From: Blastococcus saxobsidens
GTDB lineage: Bacteria > Actinomycetota > Actinomycetes > Mycobacteriales > Geodermatophilaceae
DNA length: 32,327 nucleotides
Assembly: GCF_010682065.1 (NCBI RefSeq)
Contig: NZ_JAAGWG010000040.1
Location: 1-32,327 of the forward strand
Direction: 5' to 3'
How positions within the stretch are numbered: position 1 is the stretch's first letter; every line of letters starts with the position of its first letter. The notes under the pieces are model-generated. The model searched no databases. It was not told the DNA's origin and saw only the letters and a program-made list of their open reading frames with translations. Made by a program: the position numbers and the translations under genes. This document shows positions 19,804 to 27,503 of this stretch, piece by piece.

Positions 19804-21567
19804 GTGAGCGCGGCGCCAGGCGCCGGGGGCCTGCTGGCCAACGTGCTCTCCGAGGCACGGGACCTGCTGTCGTGCGAGCACGCCATGGTGGTGTTCCCCC
19901 CCGACCAGGACGGGGTGACCACCACGGTCGCCCTCGGTCCCGACGGCGAGCTGCGGCGCCACGAGGGAACCGACGTGCGGGCGATCGATCATGTCGCGTG
20001 CGACGCACCGCTCCTGCTGCCCCGCGGCACCCGCGACCCGGAGGCCCGGAGCCGGCTGGCGGGCCTCGGGCTGCGCGACGCCGTGGTCGTCCCGCCGAGC
20101 GCTTCGGCGGGGATCTCCGGCGCGCTGGTCGTCGGCGACCGGCTCGGCGACGTCCGGACCTTCAACCGGGACGACGTCCTGCTCCTGGAGACAGTCGCCA
20201 ACCACGCCGGGGTGGCGTTGCGCAACGACGAGCTGATCGGCCGTCTTCGCCACGACGCCCTCCACGACGCGCTCACCGGGCTGCCCAACCGCACCCACCT
20301 GCAGCGCGGCGTGACCGCGGCGCTGGCCGACGTGGCGGCAGGACGGGCGCCGGGAGCCGCGGTCATGATCCTGGACCTCGACGAGTTCAAGGAGGTCAAC
20401 GACACCCTCGGGCACCACCAGGGCGATGCCCTGCTGATCGAGGTCGGCGCCCGGCTCACCGCGGCGGTCGGGCGCGCCGGCTCGGTGTCCCGGCTGGGCG
20501 GGGACGAGTTCGCCGTCCTGCTTCCCGCGACGGCGGACGAGGACCACGTCTTCGCCGTGGCCCGCGCCCTGGTGCAGGCCCTCCGGCAGCCGGTGCCGCT
20601 GGACGGCCTCTGGGTGGAGATCGGCGCCTCCGTGGGGATCGCGCTCGCACCGGAGCACGCCACGGAGACCGCGGCCCTGCTGAAGTCGGCCGATCTGGCC
20701 ATGTACGACGCCAAGTCCTCGACGGGCGGGGTACGCCTCTACGACCCCGACCTGCACGCCACGAGCACTCGCCGGCTCACCCTCGTGTCCGAGCTGCGGG
20801 CGGCCCTGCACGACGGATCGGTGGTCGTGCACGTCCAGCCCAAGGCCGAGCCGGCCTCCGGGCGCGTGGTCGGGGTCGAGGCCCTCGTGCGCTGGGAGCA
20901 TCCCGAGCGCGGCTGGGTGCCGCCCGACGACTTCGTGCCCGTGGCCGAGCGCAGCGGTCTCCTGGGCGTGCTCACCAGCCGTGTGCTGGACGCCTCGCTG
21001 CGAGCCTGCGCGCACTGGCGCGCTTCCGGCCTGGACCTCGGGATCGCGGTGAACCTGTCGACCCGCAGCCTGCAGGACCCGACATTGGTCGACGAGGTCG
21101 CGGAGCTGCTGCTGCGGCACGACGTCCCCGCCGACCGCCTGACCCTGGAGGTGACGGAGAGCTCCGTCATGGCCGACCCGGGCCGCGCCGTGGGGATGCT
21201 CCACCAGCTCCGCGGGCTCGGTGTCCGGCTCTCGATTGACGACTTCGGAACCGGGTACTCGTCGTTGGCCTACCTGCAGCGGCTGCCGGTGCAGGAGGTG
21301 AAGATCGACCGCAGCTTCATCTCCGCGCTGGGCCGCGGCGCCGACGACGTGGCGATCGTCCGGGCCATCGTGGACCTGGGTCGTCATCTCGGCCTCGACG
21401 TCGTCGCCGAAGGGGTGGAGGACCAGGCCACCTGGGAGCTGCTGACCTCGATGGGCTGCCACCTGGTCCAGGGCTGGCACCTCGCACGGGCGATGCCGAT
21501 GCAGGAACTCCCCGGCTGGCTGGCCGTGCACCAGCCGGCACGGGGTCACGACGGCCTGCCCGTCTGA
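19804..21567 (+). CDS. GAF-GGDEF-EAL c-di-GMP signalling protein, downstream half of split gene
   Basis: A 587-residue soluble part. A GAF-like domain (about 5-145) is followed by GGDEF (about 150-315) and EAL (about 335-575). GGDEF is intact at 232-236 after DLDEFKEVNDTLGHH. The inhibitory I-site position reads GRAG instead of RxxD, so product inhibition is probably lost. EAL residues are complete: Glu359 in VEALVRWEHP, VNLSTRSL, LEVTESSVM, IDDFGTGYSSLAYL, VKIDRSF and VAEGVEDQ. The GTG at 19804 has no ribosome binding site and lies 15 bp after the TAG that separates it, in frame, from the membrane half. Translation would need coupling, stop readthrough or an internal start. Its stop is 6 bp from that of the convergent DUF1028 gene. 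Confidence 0.85.
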   Translation: MSAAPGAGGLLANVLSEARDLLSCEHAMVVFPPDQDGVTTTVALGPDGELRRHEGTDVRAIDHVACDAPLLLPRGTRDPEARSRLAGLGLRDAVVVPPSASAGISGALVVGDRLGDVRTFNRDDVLLLETVANHAGVALRNDELIGRLRHDALHDALTGLPNRTHLQRGVTAALADVAAGRAPGAAVMILDLDEFKEVNDTLGHHQGDALLIEVGARLTAAVGRAGSVSRLGGDEFAVLLPATADEDHVFAVARALVQALRQPVPLDGLWVEIGASVGIALAPEHATETAALLKSADLAMYDAKSSTGGVRLYDPDLHATSTRRLTLVSELRAALHDGSVVVHVQPKAEPASGRVVGVEALVRWEHPERGWVPPDDFVPVAERSGLLGVLTSRVLDASLRACAHWRASGLDLGIAVNLSTRSLQDPTLVDEVAELLLRHDVPADRLTLEVTESSVMADPGRAVGMLHQLRGLGVRLSIDDFGTGYSSLAYLQRLPVQEVKIDRSFISALGRGADDVAIVRAIVDLGRHLGLDVVAEGVEDQATWELLTSMGCHLVQGWHLARAMPMQELPGWLAVHQPARGHDGLPV

Positions 21568-21573
21568 GGCCCG

Positions 21574-22479
21574 TCAGGTCGCCGGGACCGGCGGGATGAT
21601 CCGCTCGATGACGTCGGCCGGCATCAGCCCCGCCTTGCCGAAGCGGCTGGCCGCCTCGATGAACTGCGGGGCGCTGGCGGCGAGGTCGACGAGCATCGCG
21701 CGGGCGTCGTCCTCGCGCCCGGCCAGTGCCGCGACGACGGCCCGCCACATCAGCTGGTCCGGCTCGCTGACCGGGTCCATCGGACGCAGCAGCTCGAGCT
21801 CCCGGTCGGCGGTGACCGGGTCGCCGTCGATGGCCTGCTGGAACGCGCGGACCACGTCCTGGTAGCGGGCGCGGGTGACGGTGAGGTCGGCCAGGACACC
21901 CAGCGGGTCCGGGGAGTCGTCGACCCGGAGGTCGACCACCATGTCGTGCCAAGGGCGACCGGTGGTGGTCGCACGGACGACCATGATCGCGGCCGACCGG
22001 CGCCCCCGGAAGTCGCCGCCGGCCTCCTCCCCCGCCACCAGCGAGCCGAGCAGCCGCTGCGCGAGCGGGCCGGCGGAGCCCTCGAACCGCTCCACCATCG
22101 CCTCCCACACCGCCGGGGAGCTCGCCATGTTGGCCAGCGCCACGCAGTTCTCGCCGAGCAGGTGGCCGGCGGCGTCGACGCAGCTCGTGCCGGTGTACAC
22201 CGCGAAGTCGCCGGCCAGGCCCAGCACGGCGACCTGCCGCCGCTCGGGCTGCGGGTCGACGCTGCTGAGCGCCGTGAGCACCTCCTGGGCGGTGAACCCG
22301 CCGCGGAGCAGGTCGAGGCCGACGGCGCCGTACATCGGCTCGGCCATCGACTGGGTGGCGATCACCCCGTGCCCGGGCAGGGCGAAGGGCACGCTGTTGC
22401 CGACGGCGAAGGCCTGCGACTGGGTGGCGACGCCCATCTCCCCGGTCTCGGGATCACGGGCCACGATCGAGTAGGTCAC
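21574..22479 (-). CDS. DUF1028 family Ntn-hydrolase-like protein
   Basis: A 301-residue protein of the DUF1028 family. It opens TYSIVARDPETGEMGVATQS, then has GHGVIATQSMAEPMYG and the signature GDFRGRRSAAIMVV near residue 155. The family is considered related to N-terminal-nucleophile hydrolases. If Met1 is removed, Thr2 would be the free nucleophile; that is inferred, and no substrate is known. The C-terminal 90 residues contain two helical pairs resembling a TPR-like or peptidoglycan-binding extension. The start is GTG at 22479. No ribosome binding site lies at normal distance (GGGGAGGGG is about 16 bases upstream). The luciferase-like gene ends 46 bp upstream on the same strand and may share its transcript. 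Confidence 0.88.
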   Translation of the reverse strand: MTYSIVARDPETGEMGVATQSQAFAVGNSVPFALPGHGVIATQSMAEPMYGAVGLDLLRGGFTAQEVLTALSSVDPQPERRQVAVLGLAGDFAVYTGTSCVDAAGHLLGENCVALANMASSPAVWEAMVERFEGSAGPLAQRLLGSLVAGEEAGGDFRGRRSAAIMVVRATTTGRPWHDMVVDLRVDDSPDPLGVLADLTVTRARYQDVVRAFQQAIDGDPVTADRELELLRPMDPVSEPDQLMWRAVVAALAGREDDARAMLVDLAASAPQFIEAASRFGKAGLMPADVIERIIPPVPAT

Positions 22480-22525
22480 GAGCTGCGCGTACCCGCCCCT
22501 CCCCGGTCGCCGAAACCCCCGGGGG

Positions 22526-23515
22526 TCAGGCCGTGACGGATGCCATCGCCTCGGCGAGCAGCTCCACCGACCGGAGCCGGCCCTCCAGCGAGCCGGACTG
22601 GTGGGCGACGATCAGCTCGTCGGCGTCGGCGACCCGCACGAAGCCCTCCAGGTGCTGCCGCACCTGGTCCGGGGTGCCGACGGCGGTGTGGGTGAGCATG
22701 GTGCCGACGTGGTGCCCGGCGCCCTGGGCCAGCAGCTGGTCGGCCTGCTGGTCGGTGAGCGCCTGCCCGCGGCCGAACAGGCCGATCGCCAGGTTGCGCC
22801 GGACGGCGACGAGCTGCTCCTGCGCGGCGTCGGTGCTGTCGGCGGCGACGACGTTCACGCCGGCGATGACGTAGGGGCGGTCGAGCTGCTCCGAGGGCTG
22901 GAACTCGCTGCGGTAGGCCGCGACCGCGGGCTCGAGCATCGCGGGGGCGAAGTGGGAGGCGAACGCGTACGGCAGGCCCAGCGCGGCAGCCAGCTTCGCG
23001 CCGAACATCGAGGAGCCGAGGATGTAGAGCGGCACCCGTGAGCCCTTGCCCGGGATCGCGTCCACCCCGGGCACGCGCGTCTCACCGGCCAGGTACGCCT
23101 GGAGCTCCAGCACGTCCTGCGGGAACGTCTCGGCCGAGTGCGGGTCCCGGCGGAGGGCGTACATGGTGTTCTGGTCGCTCCCCGGGGCGCGGCCCAGGCC
23201 CAGGTCGATCCGACCGGGGTACATCGCGTCGAGCGTGCCGAACTGCTCGGCGATGGTCAGCGGCGAGTGGTTGGGCAGCATGACCCCGCCGGCGCCGAGC
23301 CGGATCCGGCCGGTCTGCGCGCCCACGTGCGAGATGAGCACGCTGGTGGCCGACGAGGCGATCGAGGGCATGTTGTGGTGCTCGGCGTACCAGACCCGCT
23401 CGTAGCCGTGCTCCTCCGCGCGCTGCGCGAGCGCCACGCTCGCGGCGATGGCGCTGGTGGCGCTCTCCCCGCGCGGGATGGGGGCCAGGTCGAGGACGGA
23501 CAGCTTGATGCTCAT
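22526..23515 (-). CDS. LLM class flavin-dependent oxidoreductase (luciferase-like monooxygenase)
   Basis: A 329-residue TIM-barrel FMN/F420-type oxidoreductase close to the MsnO8/YhbW group. Recognisable parts are [15 protein letters not shown] at the N-terminus, [66 protein letters not shown] and the C-terminal LIVAHQSG. The substrate is unknown; the group often uses FMNH2 supplied by a separate reductase. ATG at 23515 has only a distant AAAGG. The 5' region holds TTGC and GCAA arms around TCAGC (23540-23552), a possible operator. A terminator for the upstream gene separates it from that transcript. Confidence 0.92.
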   Translation of the reverse strand: MSIKLSVLDLAPIPRGESATSAIAASVALAQRAEEHGYERVWYAEHHNMPSIASSATSVLISHVGAQTGRIRLGAGGVMLPNHSPLTIAEQFGTLDAMYPGRIDLGLGRAPGSDQNTMYALRRDPHSAETFPQDVLELQAYLAGETRVPGVDAIPGKGSRVPLYILGSSMFGAKLAAALGLPYAFASHFAPAMLEPAVAAYRSEFQPSEQLDRPYVIAGVNVVAADSTDAAQEQLVAVRRNLAIGLFGRGQALTDQQADQLLAQGAGHHVGTMLTHTAVGTPDQVRQHLEGFVRVADADELIVAHQSGSLEGRLRSVELLAEAMASVTA

Positions 23516-23563
23516 GTGCGGTGCAGGCCTTTCACGTCGGTTGCTCAGCGCAACACCCGACGG

Positions 23564-23595
23564 GGCCGGCAGCTTCCCCCGGGAAGCTGCCGGCC
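23564..23595 (-). terminator. Hairpin terminator after the LURP-one/scramblase-like gene
   Basis: A perfect 15-bp stem (GGCCGGCAGCTTCCC at 23564-23578, complement at 23581-23595) with only CC between the arms. It starts about 8 bp after the minus-strand stop at 23604 and lies upstream of the luciferase-like gene. Confidence 0.75.
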
Positions 23596-23603
23596 GTGCG
23601 GCG

Positions 23604-24230
23604 TCAGCGGCTCTGCAGGGCGTCCAGGGCCACCGCCATCGCCGCCGCGACCCGGAAGTCCAGTCGCGGATCGGGCACGGTCACCGTGTAGCTGTCCCGC
23701 AGCCCGATCTTCTTCTGGCTCGACATGACCGGCCGGCCGGTGCCGTTGTCGACGAAGTCGAAGTGGAAGAGGAAGGGCACCCAGACGCTGCCGAGGTAGG
23801 GGATGAAGCCCCAGATCCGGCGCAGCACCGCGATGAACTGGTTGCGTTCCGTGCCGACCGCGTCGACGCCCGGGGCCGAGAGGTCCCAGGTGGAGCGCAG
23901 CAGGCTGGCACCGAACTGCTTGCGGAAGTAGCCGATCACCGTGCCGTACTCGTCGAGCACGTCGTGCTCGGCGTGCACGTCCAGCCGCTGCCGCGCCTTG
24001 AACGAGAACACCCGGCGCGTCTTCGACTCGTCGGAGTAGAAGACGACCTCCTCGCGGATCTTCATCCGCTTCTGCTGGGCCAGTGCGATCAGCTGGCCCT
24101 CGCTGCCGTCGGGGTTCATCACGCGGATCTCGTACCGGTTCACCATCATCGTGAAGCGCTGCTTGATGAGGAACTGCGGCACCACCATCGGGGCGGACGG
24201 CTGCTGGCCGGCGGGCGGCGGGGTGGTCAC
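23604..24230 (-). CDS. LURP-one-related / scramblase-like beta-barrel protein
   Basis: A 208-residue protein. After a Pro-rich start, [21 protein letters not shown] begins a fold that resembles the Tubby C-terminal-like, LURP-one-related or phospholipid scramblase group. Its parts include alternating strands such as [43 protein letters not shown] and a short helical [20 protein letters not shown]. The family relation is from pattern only; the function of bacterial members is poorly known. The start chosen is GTG at 24230, with GGAG seven bases upstream. An ATG at 24269 in the same frame has an unusable, abutting AAGG. The gene is single and ends in a strong hairpin. Confidence 0.75.
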   Translation of the reverse strand: MTTPPPAGQQPSAPMVVPQFLIKQRFTMMVNRYEIRVMNPDGSEGQLIALAQQKRMKIREEVVFYSDESKTRRVFSFKARQRLDVHAEHDVLDEYGTVIGYFRKQFGASLLRSTWDLSAPGVDAVGTERNQFIAVLRRIWGFIPYLGSVWVPFLFHFDFVDNGTGRPVMSSQKKIGLRDSYTVTVPDPRLDFRVAAAMAVALDALQSR

Positions 24231-24325
24231 GGGAGGGCTCCGATCATGGTCAGGCTGCGAGCCGCTCATCCTTGCCGACCGCGACCCCGAACGGAACGAC
24301 CGTGTGCCGGGTCCGCGCCGTCGGG

Positions 24326-24646
24326 TCAGCCGTTCCGGCCGCGGTCGCCGACCAGGACGGCGCGGAGGCGCTGGGCCCACTGCTCGACGATGCTCGGCCG
24401 GCTGCCCTCCGGGAGCGGGGCGCTGGGGACGAGGACCCACATCAGCAGGTAGACGATGACGCCGGCCCCTCCGGTGAGGGTGAAGAGGACGGCGCCGATC
24501 CGCCAGAGCGTGGCGTCGATGCCGGTGTACTCCGCCAGGCCGCCGCAGACGCCGCCGGCCATCCGGTCGGTGCCGCTGCGCAGGAACGGGCGGACCGGGG
24601 GGCGCGGCTGGTCGGCCGGCTGGGTGGGGGTGGTTGCTGAGGTCAT
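24326..24646 (-). CDS. PspC-domain membrane protein
   Basis: A 106-residue protein whose centre is the PspC signature: DRMAGGVCGGLAEYTGIDATLWRIGAVL, followed by one membrane helix, GGAGVIVYLLMWVLVP. PspC domains belong to envelope-stress responses, where some bind PspA or regulators. No pspA or pspB is nearby, so the partner is unknown. The start chosen is ATG at 24646, about eight bases after a CAGG; an ATG 12 codons upstream at 24682 is less likely. The C-terminus is basic and cytoplasmic. Confidence 0.88.
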   Translation of the reverse strand: MTSATTPTQPADQPRPPVRPFLRSGTDRMAGGVCGGLAEYTGIDATLWRIGAVLFTLTGGAGVIVYLLMWVLVPSAPLPEGSRPSIVEQWAQRLRAVLVGDRGRNG

Positions 24647-24739
24647 GGTGCGAGCCTGCCGAGCGCGGGCCGCCAGCACCATCAGGTGATCCCCCGGTCC
24701 GTCCCTGGTTCCGCGCTCAGGGTCTCCCCCGGTCGCGCG

Positions 24740-25192
24740 TCACTGCAGCGGCAGCGGGGTGGTGTCGCCGTCCTCCCGGGGGCCGAGGATCCAGCGCTCC
24801 TCCGGGGCGATCGGCACGTCGTTGATGCTGGCCTCCCGCCGGCGCATGAGCCCCTCGGCGGTGAACTCCCAGTTCTCGTTGCCGTAGGAGCGCCAGGTGC
24901 CGCCGTCGGCGTCCTGCCACTCGTACTGGAACCGGACGGCGATGCGGTCGTCGGTGAAGGCCCACAGCTCCTTGCGCAGGGCGTAGTCCTGCTCGCGCTC
25001 CCACTTGCGGGTCAGGAAGGCGACCACCTCGTCGCGGCCGTGCAGGAACTCGTCCCGGTTCCGCCAGACGGTGTCCTCGGTGTAGGCCAGCGCCACCTTC
25101 CCGGGGTCCCGGGTGTTCCATCCGTCCTCCGCCGCCTGCACCTTCTGGCGGGCGGTCTCGGGAGTGAACGGCGGGAACGGCGGACGGGACAC
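24740..25192 (-). CDS. DUF1348 / NTF2-like (SnoaL-fold) protein
   Basis: A 150-residue protein matching DUF1348 along its length: [79 protein letters not shown] and [10 protein letters not shown] followed by [14 protein letters not shown]. The cone-shaped NTF2/SnoaL fold often binds small hydrophobic ligands; no reaction is established for this family. GTG at 25192 has an excellent AGGAGG six bases upstream, which settles the start. It is divergent from the DHFR-like gene, with 143 bp between the starts. Confidence 0.9.
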   Translation of the reverse strand: MSRPPFPPFTPETARQKVQAAEDGWNTRDPGKVALAYTEDTVWRNRDEFLHGRDEVVAFLTRKWEREQDYALRKELWAFTDDRIAVRFQYEWQDADGGTWRSYGNENWEFTAEGLMRRREASINDVPIAPEERWILGPREDGDTTPLPLQ

Positions 25193-25335
25193 GCGGGACC
25201 TCCTCGACTGGACGGCCGTTGCTCGACCGCTGCCTCCTACCCTGCCCGGAGTGCGCGGGGCCGGCGAGTGCGATGACTTCCCGGCGGCCGCCCGGTCTAC
25301 CCCCTGACGAACCACCGCACCGAAGGAGAACCCCC

Positions 25336-25875
25336 GTGGGACAGATCGCCGCCGCCCTCTTCACCACCCTCGACGGCTCCGCCGAGCGCCCCGACCAGTG
25401 GCACTTCCCGTACTTCGACGACGCCATGGGCAAGGCGGTGGACCGCCACGGCGACCGCTGCGAGGCCTACCTGATGGGCCGCGTGCTGCACGACCAGTGG
25501 GCGGAGTACTGGCCGGGCAACACCACCGACGAGTTCGCCGACTTCATCAACCCGATCCCCAAGTACGTGCTCTCCACGACGCTGGAGAAGTCGGACTGGG
25601 CGGGCACCACGGTGCTGCGCGGCCTGGACGAGGTCCGCGAGCTGCGGGAGCGCACGGCGGGCACGATCGGCATGTCCGGCAGCCTGTCGACCGTCCGGTC
25701 GCTGCTGGAGGCAGATCTGCTGGACGAGCTGGTGCTGCTGGTCGACCCGATCGTCGTCTCCGGGGAGCGCCGCTGGACCGACGAGCTGGGCCGCACGCCG
25801 CTGGAGCTGGTGTCCGGCGAGACGCTGCCGACCGGGGTGCTGCACCTGATCTACCGGCCGGCGCGCAAGGAGTGA
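25336..25875 (+). CDS. Dihydrofolate-reductase-like (RibD C-terminal type) protein
   Basis: A 179-residue protein of the DHFR/RibD C-terminal superfamily, which uses NAD(P)H to reduce pteridine- or pyrimidine-like substrates. Visible family features are [12 protein letters not shown] at the start, [44 protein letters not shown], the nucleotide-binding [33 protein letters not shown] and the C-terminal GVLHLIYRP. The substrate is unknown, and it is not likely to be the folate-pathway enzyme. GTG at 25336 has AAGGAG about eight bases upstream. Confidence 0.88.
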   Translation: MGQIAAALFTTLDGSAERPDQWHFPYFDDAMGKAVDRHGDRCEAYLMGRVLHDQWAEYWPGNTTDEFADFINPIPKYVLSTTLEKSDWAGTTVLRGLDEVRELRERTAGTIGMSGSLSTVRSLLEADLLDELVLLVDPIVVSGERRWTDELGRTPLELVSGETLPTGVLHLIYRPARKE

Positions 25876-25939
25876 GACGCCCCCTGAGTGTTCGATGCGC
25901 CGTCACCTGCCGGACACCCGGGGGGCTCACCCTGGCGGC

Positions 25940-26170
25940 ATGACGGCGAGCCTGTTCGTGATCGGCACCGGTGCCGGTGTCCAGGGCCGCGCCCTCCCCC
26001 GGGAGGGCGCGGCCAACCGCGTGGCCGTGGCGCACGCCGTCGCGAAACCGGCGGTCGACGGGCTGGAGTCCTCGGTGTGCGGCGTGCTGGTCACCGCGGC
26101 CGCCACCGAGGACTGGCCCTCGGCCCGGCACGACGCCCGCTGCGAGGAGTGCGCCCGCATTGCCGGCTGA
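25940..26170 (+). CDS. Small hypothetical protein with CxxC motif
   Basis: A 76-residue ORF that I do not recognise. Nearly every codon ends in G or C, as expected of a real gene here. The C-terminal half has VCGVLVTAA and a terminal RCEECARI, so Cys47, Cys67 and Cys70 could bind a metal. The ATG at 25940 lacks a ribosome binding site; CACCCT six bases upstream could be a weak -10 for a leaderless transcript. A perfect 14-bp hairpin lies within the coding sequence (25985-26014), which leaves some doubt whether this is a gene or the terminator region of the preceding gene. Confidence 0.55.
   Translation: MTASLFVIGTGAGVQGRALPREGAANRVAVAHAVAKPAVDGLESSVCGVLVTAAATEDWPSARHDARCEECARIAG
25985..26014. 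repeat. Perfect inverted repeat inside the small ORF
   Basis: GGCCGCGCCCTCCC (25985-25998) and its exact complement (26001-26014) flank CC. It looks like the terminators found elsewhere in this window. It lies about 110 bp after the DHFR-like stop, yet inside a well-coded small ORF. It may attenuate or terminate transcription. Confidence 0.6.
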
Positions 26171-26299
26171 CCCCGTCGGCGGAGGCGACCGAACCCACCG
26201 CACCGACGCCGTGCAGAACCGGCGCGACCTGGGCAGGCACGACATGGTGCCGAGCCGCGGCGGTGACCCAGATCCGTGGCCCTCGACCAGGGAGCGGAC

Positions 26300-27484
26300 A
26301 TGGAACGGCACGAGGTCCTGATCATCGGCGGCGGCAACGCCGGCATCTCACTGGCGGCACGGCTGCTGCGGGACGGCGTCCGTGACGTCGCCGTCGTCGC
26401 TCCACAGCCGGTGCACAGGTACAAGCCGCTGCTCAACTACGTCGGCGCCGGCGAGGCGACGATGGCGGAGCTGAAGCGGCCCATGGCCGACGTCGTCCCG
26501 GACGGGTGCACGTGGATCCGCGACGCCGTCGAGTCGATCGACCCGGAGGCCCGGTCCGTGCGGACCCGTGGCGGGCGCACGGTGGCGTGGTCGACGCTCG
26601 TCCTCTGCCCCGGTCTGGTGGAGGACTGGGACGCGACACCGGGGCTCCTGCAGGCGTACGCCGACGGATGGGCCGCCTCCACCTACGTCCCGGGCAGCAC
26701 GCCGCAGGTGTGGCCCCGGCTGTCGGCCCTCCGCACCGGTTCCGTCGTCTTCACCGTGCCGCCGGAGCCCGCGTCCTGCGCGCCGACCGCGCTGAAGCCG
26801 CTGCTCATGGCCTGCGACCACTGGCGGCGCACCGGGGTGCTCCCCTCCCTGGACGTGACGCTCGTGCTGCCGGACGCGACCGCGACCGGCCTGCCGGAGG
26901 CCGACGAGAGGCTGGAGCGCACGTTCGCCGACCACGGGGTCGAGGTGGTCCGCGAGGCGCGGATCGAGCGGGTGGACTGGGACGTCCACGCGCTCGCCCT
27001 CACCTCCCCCACGGGCAGGCAGGTGTTGGAGGACGTCGACTTCGCGCATGCCGTGCCGCACTACCGGGCACCGGGCTGGATCGCCGACGCCGGCCTGGCC
27101 GTCGATGCGGCGCCCGGCCTGGTCGACGTCGACCCGGAGACGCTGCGGTCGCGCCGGCGCGAGTCGATCTGGGCGATCGGCGACGCCGCCGACCTCGCGA
27201 CCCGCCCCTCGGGTGGCGCGCTGCGGAAGCAGGTCGACGTCCTGGCGCGGAACCTGGCCGCGTCGGCGCGCGGGAAGCCGCTGCACCGGTACGACGGCTA
27301 CACCGTCATGCCCATCACCGTGAGCCGCCGGAAGCTGATGCTCAACGAGGTCGACCGCAACGGCCGGCCCAGCCCGTCGGTGCCGTTCATCGACCCGTTC
27401 GAGCCGCACCGCTGGTCGTGGCTGTTCGACCGCTACGGGCTCCCGCAGGTGTACTGGCGCCGCATCCTCCGCGGCAAGGTCTGA
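26300..27484 (+). CDS. Sulfide:quinone oxidoreductase-like flavoprotein lacking one redox Cys
   Basis: A 394-residue FAD protein of the pyridine nucleotide-disulfide family. It is closest by pattern to SQR of the mitochondrial/bacterial SQRDL type. FAD binding is at VLIIGGGNAGISLAARL (6-22) and SIWAIGDAADLATRPSGGALRKQ (289-311). Cys160 in PPEPASCAPTALKPLL lies where SQR has one catalytic cysteine. The second, normally in GYxxCP, is Met337 here (GYTVMPITVSRRKLML). The C-terminus RYGLPQVYWRRILRGK matches the membrane-associating tail of SQRDL. It may therefore act on another sulfur compound or quinone partner, or bind without the disulfide cycle. ATG at 26300 has GGAG about five bases upstream; an ATG eight codons earlier is less likely. 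Confidence 0.8.
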   Translation: MERHEVLIIGGGNAGISLAARLLRDGVRDVAVVAPQPVHRYKPLLNYVGAGEATMAELKRPMADVVPDGCTWIRDAVESIDPEARSVRTRGGRTVAWSTLVLCPGLVEDWDATPGLLQAYADGWAASTYVPGSTPQVWPRLSALRTGSVVFTVPPEPASCAPTALKPLLMACDHWRRTGVLPSLDVTLVLPDATATGLPEADERLERTFADHGVEVVREARIERVDWDVHALALTSPTGRQVLEDVDFAHAVPHYRAPGWIADAGLAVDAAPGLVDVDPETLRSRRRESIWAIGDAADLATRPSGGALRKQVDVLARNLAASARGKPLHRYDGYTVMPITVSRRKLMLNEVDRNGRPSPSVPFIDPFEPHRWSWLFDRYGLPQVYWRRILRGKV

Positions 27485-27503
27485 CCGGCCCTCAGCGGGC
27501 CGG
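27485..27503. terminator. Bidirectional terminator between convergent genes
   Basis: CCGGCCC (27485-27491) and GGGCCGG (27497-27503) form a 7-bp stem around the loop TCAGC. The minus-strand surface-protein stop codon (27492-27494) lies in the loop. It abuts the stop of the SQR-like gene. Confidence 0.5.

Noticed and set aside
24231..24440. Longer N-terminus of the LURP-one-like protein
   Set aside because: The extension is Arg/Pro-rich, overlaps the 3' end of the PspC gene region and looks like out-of-frame translation; GTG at 24230 has GGAG.
25927..26436. Minus-strand open frame opposite the small CxxC ORF and the start of the SQR-like gene
   Set aside because: It runs into the well-supported SQR-like gene, has poor coding periodicity, and is explained as a shadow of high-GC coding DNA.
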